A DNA stretch of 64,000 bases from Casuarina equisetifolia. Lineage: Eukaryota; Streptophyta; Magnoliopsida; Fagales; Casuarinaceae. A program made the translations under genes and the position numbers. This document shows positions 1 through 14,200 of the stretch, one piece after another. Below the pieces are notes generated by a model. That model did not search any database. It saw nothing but the letters and a program-made list of their open reading frames with translations, and was not told where the DNA came from. Location of the stretch: NCBI GenBank assembly GCA_028551475.1, contig CM052360.1:236501-300500 (forward strand), given 5' to 3'. Positions within the stretch are counted from its first letter, which is position 1. The number at the start of each line of letters is the position of its first letter.

Positions 1-458
1 GATCCCTCCTTTGCCTCTCAATATATACACTATGAGTCTACATTTGGTAAAGATCATGTTGGTGGATTGAGGTATTATGTATTTATCTTTATTACTATAT
101 TATGTATAGTAACATGTTTTTATAAGCATTGTGTACAGTACCGTGCACAGTAAAAGTATTTTATATATATTATGAATTGATAAAGGGATGGATATATGAA
201 CGGAATAAAAAAAAAAAAGTAAGGCAACTCTCTTTGTGATACGAATACTCTCCACGATCTTGTAGACAGAGCCTCCTCATCAGCCAGTGAAACTGAGAGA
301 ACAAGGAGAAAATCTAGTCATTATCTTTGACTAGATGAGTTATCCGACGGCTAGAACAATTCCCAGAACAGGTACGTTCGTTCTCCTTGTTAAACTTTGT
401 GTTCTAAGATGAGAAGCAAGATCTGTTTTGAGCTCGTTTAAGCTCAATTTTTCTAACA
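1..458 (+). repeat. 5' LTR, partial (cut by window start)
   Basis: Direct repeat of 4083-4544; it ends TTCTAACA at 458. The first roughly 216 bases of the LTR are missing because the window begins inside it. Differences from the right copy are about a dozen point changes plus a length difference in an A run. Confidence 0.9.
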
Positions 459-1801
459 TTTAGTATCGGAGATTGCGTTTAGTTTCCATTTAGAGCACAA
501 GTTTGTCAAAAATCGAGCAGAAAAACGGGATTTTGGAAAGAAAACTTGGTTTTGTGATTTCGGGTTCGTGGGTATCCAAGTACCCATATTGGCCGAACCC
601 TGCATCTAGAGGTTACCAATCAGTAAATCGACACCACTGATGGCTAGATCGGCACCGGATCTATCTTCTGCCGTCGTCGGTTTTCTGATCGGAGACGGGT
701 CGACTCGACCCATTTTGGTCTCAAATGGATATTGTCGCCGATGACCGCTTAAACGGAGCGGGTGTTTTTTCGTCTGGGCCAGCGGGTGTTCGGTTTAAGG
801 CGGCGCACCTGTAGGGACTAAAATCATCCCGAGAATCGGCCATTTCGGCTGTGAACCGGCCGAAATTTCGCCTGCCGGAACCAATCTGTATCAGTATGTA
901 CCGGTTTTCTCGGCGAAATTTCCCGACGGATACTGTAGAGGCGCGTGATGGCGCGTGGGTGCTTAGTTAAGTTCCAAATTTTGTGAAAATTTTTATAAAT
1001 TTATTATCTATCTTATGATGTCATTTTTTCATATTCGAAATCTCAATTTGTCATTGTATTAGTTAATTATATTGTATACATATTGAATACTATATGTTAA
1101 AGCTTGATAATGATTGTTTATGACCATAAAGTTTCTTGATAGATAAGTTTCTCGAATAAATATATTTTCATATATTTAAATGATAAGGCCATGTATGTGA
1201 ATATTATTAATTGTTGAATTATGAAGTTTATGTTGATGGGCCACCAATTGTTTGTATATTTGATTATTTTAATAACTGGCCAGTTATACGCATTTAGGCA
1301 TGCTTCCATAAAGTTACTGTAATTATTGATATAAGCATGTGCGTATAGTAATGTTTGTTGAATGTTATTAAAGGTGCAATTTAAGGATATTTGAGTTTGC
1401 CCCAAGTCCATGAAGCTAAATTGCATTATATATGATGTATTGTGAGTTATGTCCCTTTGTGTGAGAGAGTTTTATGATTTAGTTGAGGTGTGACCACCAA
1501 AGTGGCGCATTATTGGCTAAGTTGTGAAATTTCGGTCTTGCATATGGAAGGGGAATGCCTCTGGTTTTGGTATATAGTTATCTGCCCAAAGGAGGTGACT
1601 ATATGCTAATACTTGGAGTGAACATGACATTAATTTGTAGACGTGAGTTTAGACTGGTCAAAATGGTTTATTAAGCCCAAAGGCGGTAAACTACGATGAT
1701 TGGAATTTTCTCCTTGTTGATGCTATGTTGTAGGGTTTTGCACTACTTGTCATGTATTCTACCCAAAGGTATTTGTATGATAATGTGTGTGAGCTCTATC
1801 T

Positions 1802-2797
1802 TTGGAGTACTCACATGAATCTAATATTTGTATATTTTGTTCTACAGTTACTATTAATCTCAACAATGTTTCTGTCGCCATTGAAGTATTGAATGGTTCA
1901 AACTTTAAAAAATGGAAGGATGATATAGTGTTTGCTATGAATGTACTTGATATGAGTAAAGCTCTCACTGAAGAACAACCTGCTGCTATAACCACTGAAA
2001 GTATTGAGGAACAAAGAAAGAATTATGAAGAGTGGAGGAAATCAGATAAATTGTGTATGTTGACTATGGGTAGATCTATAGAAGAATCTTTGAAAGGTGG
2101 TTTGCCCACAACAGGTACTGCAAAAGCTTTTCTGAATGCAGTAACCAAAAGGTATAGCAACTCCACCAATGCTGAAGCTTCAATGCTTGTGAAAGAGTTG
2201 TTTTCCATGAAATATGATTTTACTACTGGTGATGTTAGGAGCTACATTATAGGCACGATCCATTATCAAGCTAGATTAAATGCACTTGATTTTCCCTTAT
2301 CAGATAAGATTTTAGTGCAATATGTTTTGAATTCTCTTCCACCTGAATTTAGTATGATAAAGACAGCCTTTATTTCTCAAAATGAGGTTTGGGATATGAA
2401 TGATCTGTTAACAAAGGTTGTTAGTGAAGAATCTAAGATAAAAGGTGAGAAGGATTATAGTTATGTGTACCATAATCAAGGTCCGCAAGCATTTTACACT
2501 CAAGGCTCAAATGCAGTTGGTCAATCACTTCTCATTTGGGACTCTCCTTCTAATAGTGGTCGAACATTTAGATCTACTTCTCAAAGGTTTTCTCAAAATA
2601 CTCAGCGTGCTTCTCGCAGGATTGGTCCCACTGCTGATAATTCAGGGTTCAAGAAAACTGTGGTGAACAAAGCTAATGTCCAATGTTTTCATTGTAAGGA
2701 GAAGGGACATATAAGGAAAGATTGTGAGGCTTTTCAGACCTGGTTAGCAAAGCAAAAGGGTAAAGCAGTTGTCAAACAAGAAGAGACAAACAAATAG
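1802..2797 (+). CDS. Retrotransposon Gag polyprotein (UBN2-type, zinc knuckle)
   Basis: An open frame of 331 residues. The N-terminal two-thirds resembles the copia-type Gag domain (retrotran_gag/UBN2), with the typical opening motif LNGSNFKKWKDDI near residue 32. Near the C terminus a CCHC zinc knuckle (CFHCKEKGHIRKDC, about residues 296-309) marks it as a nucleocapsid-like RNA-binding protein. The frame looks whole. A pyrimidine tract and AG just upstream of the conserved part (about 1840-1848) could be a splice acceptor, so the true N terminus may differ from the first ATG. In this family Gag packages element RNA into virus-like particles. Here no pol gene accompanies it, so mobility would need enzymes from another element. 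Confidence 0.85.
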   Translation: MEYSHESNICIFCSTVTINLNNVSVAIEVLNGSNFKKWKDDIVFAMNVLDMSKALTEEQPAAITTESIEEQRKNYEEWRKSDKLCMLTMGRSIEESLKGGLPTTGTAKAFLNAVTKRYSNSTNAEASMLVKELFSMKYDFTTGDVRSYIIGTIHYQARLNALDFPLSDKILVQYVLNSLPPEFSMIKTAFISQNEVWDMNDLLTKVVSEESKIKGEKDYSYVYHNQGPQAFYTQGSNAVGQSLLIWDSPSNSGRTFRSTSQRFSQNTQRASRRIGPTADNSGFKKTVVNKANVQCFHCKEKGHIRKDCEAFQTWLAKQKGKAVVKQEETNK

Positions 2798-3866
2798 TAA
2801 GGAGAATTTTCTGGTCGGAGATCATGGAAAGATTGTAGAAATGTATATGCTTTTGGAAACTATTATCTAGTTTTAACTGGGCTTGTATAATAGTTCTTAT
2901 ATATTGTGGCTTAGGCAGTATCTAGTTTTAGTTTCTGCTTCTGGTTTGAACGTGTGTGGTTATGGTTTGAAGACAACTTTAGTATTTATATTATGTTTGA
3001 AATGTCTATTACTTTATATGTTTTGAGGAAAACAATGTGGACTGTTGTGAATACTTAAGATCAGTGGGAGCCTGCTTCTATTAACAACCTATACTTTTAA
3101 TAATAAATCTATTAAATTATGTTGAGGTAACAATGTTGCTATGTTATCTATTATTGGCGAGATTACTGTAGAACATATTGTTACAGATGCATTACTTGTG
3201 TATGATCCCACTGAAGGACTTGGTCCTTGTTATTGTGTATAGACATGTCGTTTATGGGAAATTATGAGCATCATGAGATGTTGTTGGTTAGTGGGAGTTT
3301 CTTATGTTTTTGCTGTGATTTATTGCTGCATCTGTGTTGTTTACCATGAGGTAAACGCGATTTTGAGATATATATGTTGATTACCTGAAAAGCACATCGG
3401 TGCTTTATATGTGATAGGTTGAAACGTGCATGCACATCTTTTGCGTATATATATATATCTCGGTATATCTTTGTTAAGTATGGCAGGGGCACTTTGTTAA
3501 AATCAAAGGCCATACTGGATAGGAATGTCTTGTAATATGTTGTTGTTGTTGAGCTCAAATTTTTGTGGACAAGACATTTGTTGAATTGGATCGACAACAA
3601 AGGATGATACATTTTGTTTTGTCGTATCATCAGGTTGCCACACTACCATATTAATCCACGTCAGTAGAGTAGAGGGCTCTTGTAATCATGGATATCGTTG
3701 TGTTGTTTATAGGATGTAGCTAATGACATGGTTCAGAGTCTGAAGCTTTATGGGATCGGATTGTTTTAAGGATCGTCTCAGGACCAAAATATTGTGGGTA
3801 TACTTTAATGTTTTCCAAAATGTTTTATTACAAACAATTCACATTGCTATAGCCCAAGTAGGAGAT

Positions 3867-4544
3867 TGTTGGAATATTTTCAATAATCCTCATTGATGTG
3901 GGCTTATATCAATGTGATTGCTTATCTTCAATTGCTTTATTAATTATTTTTGTGGTCCATATGTATGAGACATGTTGGATCCATTATTGTTAAATATGGG
4001 ACTAGCTAGTGTGGGCTAGTGCTTGCTATATAGAACAGTGATGAGTTGGACTATATTGGCAGCACACTTTGTATATGGCTAAGATCCCTCCTTTGCCTCT
4101 CAATATATACACTATGAGTCTACATTTAGTAAAGATCATGTTGGTGGATTGATGTATTATATATTTATCTTTATTACTATATTATGTATAGTAACATGTT
4201 TTTATAAGCATTGTGTACAGTACCGTGCACAGTAAAAGTATTTTATATATATTATGAATTGATAAAGGGATGGATATATGAACGGAATAAAAAAAAAAAA
4301 AACGTAAGGCAACTCTCTTTGTGATACGAATACTCTCCACGATCTTGTAGACAGAGCCTCCTCATCAGCCAGTGAAACTGAGAGAACAAGGGAGTAAATC
4401 TGGCCATTATCTTTGACTAGATGAGTTATCCGACGGCTAGAACAATTCCCAGAACAGGTACGTTCGTTCTCCTTATTAAACTTTGTGTTCTAAGATGAGA
4501 AGCAAGATCTATTTTGAGCTCGTTTGAGCTCGGTTTTTCTAACA
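3867..4544 (+). repeat. 3' LTR, complete
   Basis: 678 bp, starting TGTTGGAATATTTTC and ending TTTCTAACA. It contains the full counterpart of 1-458. Immediately before it is the purine-rich segment AAGTAGGAGA expected for plus-strand priming. Confidence 0.88.
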
Positions 4545-5260
4545 CGAGAAATTCGCAAACGTTGAGAGCGAGGAGGGACGGTGTGAGAGCTTGATCAACC
4601 CAGATAACGTTGCTGCTCCTGCCATTATTGTTCGACTCGGGGATGCCAAGCCACCCATGTCTTGTCCTGGCTCGGGACCGGCTCGACGGAAATTCACGAT
4701 AGGCCCAATGGCTTAACCCAAGTCCATTCAGCGGACGACCCATTATCTTTCCCTTCTTCAAAGCCACTATCCTATAGGGACCCATTATGTTATTTACCTT
4801 TCGTCCACGCAAATTACTGGTTACAAAACTACTCCTTTAGGAAACCCTGGCAACGACCCGGACGCCGGCACGACCCGCTTCGCTCTCCTCTCTAACTGAA
4901 AGATTTGGAAGGACTTTTCCTACGTGGCGAGTCCATGTTGGAAGAGAGCAGAAGAGTCCCCACAAAAATTCCACTTTGGAGCTTTGGCTGGCACCGTCCA
5001 ATTTAATGTCGACACGTCATTTCGACGCGGAAAATTAATGGCGAAGAAAGCTGTCCGTCGTTGATTTTTGTTTTTCTCTAGAAGCAAAAGAAAAAGAAAA
5101 TGGGAATAAAAAAGAAAAGAAAAGAAAAGGCTAAAGAATAAAATCAGAGAAGGGACCCGCGAGGCGATTAGTAATGGAAATAGAATGCGTTTAATCCTGG
5201 TGGTTTCAACTGTCGATCGGGAGAGCGAGCACCGCATACAGCGATTCGGATCGGAGGGAG
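4545..5260 (+). promoter_or_regulatory. Flippase 5' flank and 5' UTR
   Basis: These 716 bases separate the LTR end from the flippase ATG. No gene was recognised. A GGCCCAAT element at 4702-4709 (site II/TCP-type GGCCCA overlapping CCAAT) and purine-rich runs at about 5085-5130 are visible. No TATA box was chosen with confidence. Because the LTR is upstream and co-oriented, part of the promoter may now be LTR-derived; that is inference. Confidence 0.4.
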
Positions 5261-8200
5261 ATGAGCTTTCTGGATCGGTTTAGGCCATCAAAATCGGGAC
5301 CGATGCTTGGTCGCGATTCAACGATGAGCAGGCGTATACAGACGGCCCGGTTCGGCCACCATCCGCCCACGCCCCAGGCGCCTACTCACCGCATCATCCA
5401 CTGCAACAATCGGGAGGCTAATCAAGGCTTCAGATTCATGGTTTGTCAATCCTGCTTTCTCTTCTTTTCTATAAAACCAATGGTGCCCATGCGATTTGTA
5501 TTTGTATTCGCGTGTGCTATTCCCGAGTCATCTTTTGTTTTTGTTTTGTTTTTTTTTTTTCTCTTTTTTTCCCTCTGTTTGGTTGAGGAGAAACGGTGAG
5601 CAACGAAGGAAGATAGAAATTTAGATTGTTGATTCTTCACAAGTATATTCACACAGATCAATCTGGATTTTGACAAAGAGTACGTGGATAGTAGTTCTTT
5701 TCAATGTGTAGGTAAACAAGTTTTACTAAATGGTACTTGGTTAGACAGAAGCACTGTATCCAATACCGTCGATTGAAACTCTACATAGTATCTTTTTGGC
5801 TGGAAGATAACACGCAACTCTTTGTGATTTAGCTGATAATGTTTTAAACTCTATCAACACATCCCTCAACTTACTTGCGGGTTGAGGCTTTGCTACTGTT
5901 GCTACACGGGCAGCCAACATCCCCTGGCTATAGGAGTATCGAGAATGAATTAGTTCTAACAACTGAAGGACACAGCCCTTCATGACTTGTCGTCACCTTC
6001 AAATTCAGATGATCTACATCAAGATCTTATTGGAAAAAGACTATGTCACTTTTTATGGGATAATTTCTTTGTCAGTGTATTTTGCTTCTGCTAAAACTAT
6101 TTCAAGCATTTGTGTGAGTCATGAGGCTCTCTGTCTCGATGAAGTGATTGTACACAAGTTAAGCTTATACAGAAAGAAAAAGACTCTAAACTTCAGTTGA
6201 TGATGTTTGTGATAGCTAGCATTAAGGAACTTCTAAACTTCTGTTGGTGATATTACATGTGGCTTGCATTTAGTTCCAATAAATATTACATGTTGTTGAT
6301 AAGTATGTTTATATTTGTGTCAGGGGAATTCCATATCGACTACAAAGTACAATTTTTTAACGTTTCTACCAAAAGGACTGTTTGAACAGGTAACTTACTT
6401 TCAAACATCCAGGAAATGGAACGGGTAAATCTGGTTATGTTTGCTGTTTAAATCCAGGAAATTCATGCAAAAAACTTGGAATTATATTTAATATTGTTTA
6501 CCAAAATCCCATATGTCGATGGTTTAGTTTGGTATTCACAAGTGGGCGAAATTGGAGACTTATATTTTTTTTATATCTTGGAAATGGGGAATCTCAATGC
6601 TTTTTAAAATTCTGTTTCATCATTTTTCTTTGTATAAGCCATTAAATGTTCATTTCTTTGGTGGGATAAAAATGGTATAACCTTAGTATGTGCATATGGG
6701 CATGAAAATTGTTCCGTTTACAATTTCTATCTTTACTTTCTCGATACCTGATATCTATCCAAGGAAATGTCAAAATGGCTTTGTTAATTAATTGGTGCAT
6801 GTTTCCATTAGGGTTCAGCTCTGATCACCTAGTGTAGGAATCACTATTGTGTTAATGAAGTTTTTGACATCTTTTGGTCCTTGTAATCATCAGTCCAAAA
6901 TCCCAAACTATTGAGAAGGAGCCCTACAAGGTTGGCTCACCAAGCAATGCTGAATCAACTCTGGCTTTTGTATGTGCAAAACATTAGAAATTGACTGGAT
7001 GGGGGTTAACAAGACCTCAGCCAGGCATTATATACCTTGTCAGTAGCCATTACATAGGTTTAACCTATCTGGAAGTGAGCAACATTGAACTCATATGAAA
7101 AGGGAATGGAGCCAGATGAATTCACCAGTAATCTGGATCAGGCTTATTTACTATGGTAGCTTACCTTCGTATATGATGTATGTGCAATAATTCTAATATT
7201 TGTTTGAACTCGAGTTAAGGCATTTATAGAAAAATAAAATAAAATAAAAATGATTGTCTAATGGTTAAGCATATTTAATGAATGGGTGAGGGTCAGTTCA
7301 TTGCCATCTTGCCTAATTTTAAATTTGTGGTATGTTTCTGAGATTTTTTTTCTTATTTTTTCTGACACTGGACAGTTCAGGCGGGTAGCTAACCTCTACT
7401 TTCTAACAATCTCAATTTTATCAGCAACGAATATCAGGTATGTTAACTTAAGCTTGTTTGGATTTCTGCCGTAGGGCTTGGAGTTTTAATGTCTCATGTC
7501 TACCTTTCTAATCTTAGATAACATGTTAGGGCTGTTTGTCCATCTAGATTTTAACATGCTTATCATAACTCAAATTGTATCCCAGTAAGTTAAGATTGGT
7601 TGATGAGTCCTGAGTGCAGCTGAACCCGGATCTTGATGTTAATGTCTAATTTTGCGTAGTCGTTAGCTTCCTTTGTAACAGTATCTGTAGATCAGCTAAA
7701 TTTGCTTTTCAGGTTAGGGCTGGGTAAATACTTTTGAAACATTTAGCTTGTCATTTCTGTGGTGGAAGAATGGATGTATCTCAATATGTTGAAATTGCAC
7801 TTCTGCAGCATTTTAAATATTGCTACTAGTGCAATCGAAGCTGTTCTTCCGTACTGGGATGCATTGTATTAAATGTTATTTTGATCATGCAGTCCTGTGT
7901 CTCCAATAACAATGATCCTCCCCTTGAGTCTGGTGCTCCTAGTTTCTCTCATTAAAGAAGCTTTTGAGGATTGGGTGAGTACTGCAGTTCTTCTTCATTG
8001 TGGTTGGCACTTTTTTCCATTAAATAATTGATTAAAACTTAGTCTTTAGGCTTTGGGTCTCTATTAGTAACAAACTTTGTTATATTTTATGGGTTAGCAT
8101 GAAGCATAATGCTCCATGGATTAGTTGGTATCTGCTTTGAAATTTTAGTGTTGGGCAAATGATTGATTTCCATGTTTTGATGATTTCCCTTTATCCTTTA

Positions 8201-11200
8201 TAACAGAAGCGTTTTCAGAATGATTTGGCAATAAATAACAATAATATAGATGTCTTGCAAGATCAAAAGTGGGTGCGTACACCCTGGAAAAGGTTGCAAG
8301 TTGGAGACATTGTCATGGTAAGTTTTCTGCACTTCAATGTTCCTGCAACCCTGTGTATTTTGGTGTAAGTTAGCATCGAGTTTTGATTCTCCCAGTAAAC
8401 CCTGTAGTCTCTCAATATGTCATTTTTGAGATATATGGTGCCGGACATATTGTTTGTCTTCCTTGTGGACTATAGTGTCGTTGCATAAACGAAGTATGTT
8501 AATTTTAGGAGTATAATATGTTCTTTAAGCTCAAATTGGTGGTAGGTCAAACGGAAGGCTGCTTATCATTTCATTCTTGTTTGAAGAGTAAGCTGTGAGT
8601 TGCTTGTTGGGCAGAAACTTCTTCTGTCAACCTTAATCTCTCATTTCTTGCAACTATTAAGACTTTGGTCCTATGTTTTGACATACAGAACAAAACAATA
8701 TCGTGATCAACCATCTTATTATTATTGAGGGCATTGTATGTGCTGTGCAACTTCTAATTATGGCACTTAAAGTTGATTTGGTCTTTTCCCATTTATGGTC
8801 AGAATGGATTTGCTTTTGCTTGGTAAGAGTTTATTGTTGTCATGATGTTACAGAATCTGTTGTTGGTTAGAGTCTGCTGTCACTTTTTGGCATGAAAGTG
8901 CTGTATGTTGATTCATGAAAGGTGCCTCTGTTTTAGCTTTAGTAGCTGGCCATTTGAGGGAAAGAGATCTCCACTTAGTTGCTGCTTCATACTAAATCCA
9001 GTTCTGCTTACGGTCCTTTTCCCCTTCTTCCCCCCTTTTCCCCCTTTTCCTTCCCTTTGTGAGTAACAGGGGGTGAGGAGGCGGTATTTTGGTTGGAGTG
9101 ATGCTGGATGGAAGTGACATTGGAGTACAGTCATAGCTTAATAAGCAACTTGTTGGATCGGTTCTCAAAAATTATGTTTTGGGCCATAAGAAGTATTTCA
9201 TGTTAAGATGTGTGCATATCCTCTTCCTATGTAATTTGGAAAAAATAATTGGTTAATTATTGCTCCTTCCTTTTTGTTCTGGTTTTTGTTTTCAACAAGG
9301 TTATCTGCCTATCTAAAGTTCATGAATAAATTGGAAAATTTTAGTGTAACTTATACATGGTATGTATTATCTTTAGGTGGCCTTTTGTTGATGCTGAATT
9401 TTGCATGTTGCAGGTTAAGCAGGATGGGTTCTTTCCTGCGGATCTGCTTTTTCTTGCTAGTACAAACCCAGATGGTGTCTGCTATATTGAGGTTTTCCAA
9501 ATGTTCCTACTGATGTTATCATTATTTCTTTTGTTTTCTTTGTTATCAGTATTATACATGTTGTTAATATGATGATGGTGATGATATTCTCGATCGGTGA
9601 AAAGTGTTTGGTTCTTGTGATTTAACTTCAATAATTTTAGATTTTCTTTCCTCTTCAATTTGTTTTTACTTGTTCGTTTGCAGACTGCAAATTTGGACGG
9701 GGAAACAAATTTGAAAATTAGAAAGGCATTGGAAAGGACCTGGGATTACTTAACTCCTGAGAAGGCATCTGAATTCGAAGGTTTGGTTAATAGCTGCAGC
9801 ATTTGTCGGTTTCAAGTGTTGGTGACTATGATGCACTGTCATCTGCATTTGTTGGTTCTCTTGGAGCTTTTTACTTAAACCATATTAAACTGATAAGATT
9901 TTCATAATTTCTCAAATGGGAGTACCTTACATAAATTTGAAAGTGGTGCACTCTATGCACTGTTTTAACAAAAGACATAGGCTGGGCAGACATAATTGAG
10001 GAAGATATTTATGGGAGATTTCATCTCTATTTTGCAGTGTGCTTATGTTATTATGCTCATTTCTCTATTGTACTTCTGACTGATTGACTGTAACTTAGCT
10101 ATTCTGACTGTTTATATTAAAAAAAAAACTCCTTTCTTGGGTATTTTCCTGTGAATATTTGTTCCATGCTTGTGTCTGCCCCTCTTGCGGAGTTTGACTA
10201 TATTTATCATTGTTTTGAAAGGGAAAAAAAAAGGAGTTTGATGTCCAGATCTTTGCTTATTGTAGGTGAAGTGCAGTGTGAGCATCCAAACAATTCATTG
10301 TACACTTTCACCGGCAATCTTATTATTCAAAAGCAGACATTGCCTCTCACTCCAAACCAACTTTTATTGCGAGTATGATGTGATTCTTCTTCCTTACACC
10401 ATTTGCAGTTAATTTGTCTGTTTTCAGCTTTATGTTTTGTTGCAGAGTCTTTGCCATTAACTATATTCTTACTGTGCTTAGGAGAGATAACAATTCTAGC
10501 TTGTTGACTATTTGCTAGGAATCTGATAGAATAGCTTTTTTTGTATTTTCAAGGTGCAGAATGCCTCTAGCTTATGCGTCATTCTGATTGAGTTTACCAG
10601 TTTATTTATCATCACAGTGACTTGGTTTTGTATGTGTTACTGAAGCAGCAAAAATGTCAATCATTTGTTGCTTTACAGTCTTTCATATTTGATGTGTCTG
10701 GGGACTCAATAGGCGATGGCAAGGGTTATTGAAGTGTACTTTAGGCCAGTAAGGTTTAGCAGGAAGATAAAGTAGTTTTTTCATTTGGAATGCATCTGTT
10801 CTATGTCTAGTGGTTACTACTTGGATAGGGAGAGTGATCTGCTGTGTAGCATTGCCTGATTTTGTAATTAAGTACTCATTCATGCTCCTCGTACTAGTGT
10901 TCAAATGCTTGTGGTGACTCTAAAATTTCCTCTTTGATATGGTTTGCTGACTTTTTAAACTAAAATTTGCAATTTCCAGAAGAGCTTGTTTCTTTTAGGA
11001 TAAACTTATGAACAAAGATTACTCCCTCGTTTGACAGTTCTTCTAATCTTCCATTTTCTGGTCCATGTTAATTTATATGCATAGATGAAAATTAGCTGTC
11101 TTTCACTCATCAGCGTTGGCAATGTGGTTTCAGGGTTGTAGTCTCAGGAACACAGAGTACATTGTTGCCGCTGTTATTTTTACTGGACACGAAACAAAGG

Positions 11201-14200
11201 TTTGATATCATAAACTACACTCCTACATGCAACAGCTGTTTTCCTTTCTTACCACCATCTCCATGCTAGAGAACATGGCCAGAGATATGAAAATAGTAAA
11301 TCTTAACGAAGGACATGGGCATGACAAAGACATGATTCTTATAACATGTGTATATTCATTATGTAAGTGCTTGTGCTTCTGTCATCTTCTGTCATCTTTT
11401 TAAGCAATTTGAATATAATATCATATTTCTAAATGTTCAACAAGAAAAAGGAACAGCAGAGAGGGTTAATCTCAAAATTAAAGTTCTCTTTGCCCATCTC
11501 AATAGAATTGTGCATGGAATCTTGGGGTGAGATATACGGATAGATTCATCCTTCTAATCCGTGAGTTTTGTTTTCTTAAATGCCTAGTTCTAAATATGAT
11601 AGCAAATACGTACCTTAGAATTTCAAATTATGCAAACTGATCTTTGCTTTTCCTGATATCGTATGTTAGATTTGAAAAAGAAATGTTTAGCATGCATAGC
11701 ATGTCTGATATTTTGGAGGCATGAGCAATGCAGGCCAGACATGTCTCAAACAAGTGCATCTTTGCTTTTCAGGATCTATATTGAGATACATAATTAATCT
11801 ACTGGCATGCTGATGCATCAATTTCCTCATTCTTTAGCAAAGATGTTGTGTAAAGACTACAAATGCTAACAAATGTTTTGAAGCAACCAAAGAAGGAAAA
11901 AAGAAAAAAAGAGAAAGTTGTTTGCTCTGGAAATTCATGCTTCATTTTGTCACTGTTGACGGCATTAGGTTTTTAGAATTATCTTATTATATGGATTATA
12001 TCCTTGTTATTTTTTGGCATTGGCTCCATTGCTTCATTTATATAAACCGTCTATTTTTGTTTGTTCCATCTTTTTTTTTAACTTTTAATGGAATTTGGAT
12101 CTGATTGCAGGTTATGATGAATGCCATGAATGTTCCTTCCAAAAGGAGTACATTTGAGAGAAAACTTGACAAGCTTATCCTCATGCTTTTCGGTGTTCTG
12201 TTTACTATGTGCCTGATTGGGGCTGTAGGCAGGTTTGAAAGTTAGAAAATTTGCTAGTCTGTTCTCCATACGCCGCTATGTTTGTAGCTTCTTCTTTTAC
12301 TAGTTAAATTATCTTCACGTTACTTTTACGGCTTTTCCCTTGTCATGATATTTTTCACTTCTTGAAATTCTACAGTGGTGTATTCATAAACCGTAAATAC
12401 TATTACTTAGCTCTCACGAAGAGTGTGGACGATCAGTTTAATCCTGGCAACCGATTCTTGGTATGCTTGAGAATGAGAGCGAGATGCACTGGAACGAATG
12501 CTGCTTCTCTTTCTTCTTCTTTATTTATTTATTTATTTATTTTTATTTTTATTTTTTATTTTTTATTTTTGGTCATAGTTATTTATTTATCTTTTAAAAT
12601 TTGATACGACTCTATGGGCTTTTCAGGTTGCCCTGCTCACTATGTTTACCCTGTTTACTTTGTACTCAACAATTATTCCCATTTCTCTTTATGTATCCAT
12701 TGAGGTAGGTTCTTTAGCCTATTATAATCTGTGTTAGATATGCACATAAATGTTGTTGAATGGTAACAGGTTTTGTTACTTTGAAATTGTTGCTTCAGAT
12801 GATCAAATTTATTCAGTCCACTCAATTTATAAACAAGGACTTGCACATGTACCACACTGAAACCAACACCCCGGCACTGGCTCGGACTTCCAACTTGAAT
12901 GAGGAACTTGGACAGGTAAATTGCTGACAACTTGATGTCCTTGTGTGAGTCGCAACAGAAGTTCTTTATAAACAAAAGAAGATTTTGTTACTGTACTGTT
13001 ATCACGGTTATCATTGTTGCATTATCGTCTAGAAGAGTTCCATTGCTGAAGCATATCCTTTTCTGCTGCTTTTGTTAACATACACGATCAATGATAATTG
13101 TCAAAGGGGGGACTTCTATTGTTCCATTTATACTAAAAGAGTTCTATTTTTCTGAACTGTTGCTGTAATTAGGTAGAGTACATCTTTTCTGACAAAACTG
13201 GAACTTTAACAAGAAATTTGATGGAGTTCTTTAAGTGCTCAATTGGAGGAGAGGTGTATGGAACTGGTATCACTGAAACGGAGAAGGGAAATGCACGGCG
13301 AAATGGCTTAAAAGTGGAGGTATAGACTTCTGTCATTTTATGAAAGCTGATGTCATAGTTTCAAACTAAAGACTCCCATTAAATTCATTACAGGAGAATA
13401 ATTCACCCAATTCAGTGCATGAGAAGGGTTTTAATTTTGATGATGCTAGGCTTATGCGAGGAGCTTGGAGAAATGAGCCTAACCCTGATATTTGCAAGGT
13501 AGATTGTCATTTGGAGTATGGTCTGAATGCACTATTTTTTCTTTATTTTTTCTCCAGTTAATATGACTTAGTTTCTTGGCATGCTCACAGTGAAGATTTT
13601 TTTCTTTTAATGGCTAAACTGGTTGTGCTCATAGTAAGGTGTAGTTATTTTGATTTCCTATCATATTGCATTTGCAAATACTCGTATATGTGCTCTTTGT
13701 GTCCTTAAAGAGTATCTGCAGTTGTTGTATGCGAGGGGACAAAGCCACAAAATTCAAATACATTATTTGAAAAGAAAAATGTCCAGTATTAGGAAGGTCT
13801 GAATGTAACTCAATTTTTTTCTCTCTTTTTCCACGATTAGTTTTTGTTGTTTTGGCATTTTGGTCCAATTTGGAAATTTTTTCTGTTTTTTACTTTGGAA
13901 TTTTTTTTTTCAAAAAGAAAATATTTTTTTTTTCTGTAGTAGTTTTTTCTTGGAGTAAGTAACTTGTAAATTACTGGGAAAAAAAGAAAGATTAGTTTAT
14001 TATCCATTATTGATTGTTCAATTTTAGTAGTGCACTGATGTTATCATTTACTAGAAATGTATTTTTTCTTACTATGGTCATCTTGAAAGTAAATAGTTCA
14101 ATTGGGAAGATGAGGGGCTGAATTTTGTTTATTTGCCTGTGGTCCTTAAAAATGTGAAATTCTCAAATTCCCTTCCCTTTGATTTGCTCCCCATAGTGTC

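Larger units (their letters stand above)
1..4544 (+). mobile_element. Gag-only LTR retrotransposon (copia-like)
   Basis: Two long direct repeats (1-458 and 3867-4544) flank an internal region of about 3.4 kb. The right copy starts TGTTGGAA and ends TAACA, as plant LTRs do. Just inside the left repeat, near 460, lies a sequence resembling the initiator-tRNA-Met primer site (related to TGGTATCAGAG). A purine-rich stretch precedes the right repeat at about 3855-3866. The only long reading frame inside is gag (1802-2797); no protease, integrase or reverse transcriptase was recognised. It is therefore probably a non-autonomous gag-bearing element. By eye the overlapping LTR parts are about 97% identical, suggesting a young insertion, roughly a million years at usual plant rates. 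The left end and the target duplication lie outside the window. It reads in the same direction as the flippase gene downstream. Confidence 0.88.

Noticed and set aside
4426-4895. Open frames on both strands across the LTR end and flippase flank
   Set aside because: They cross the element boundary and show no domain; chance frames in GC-richer DNA.
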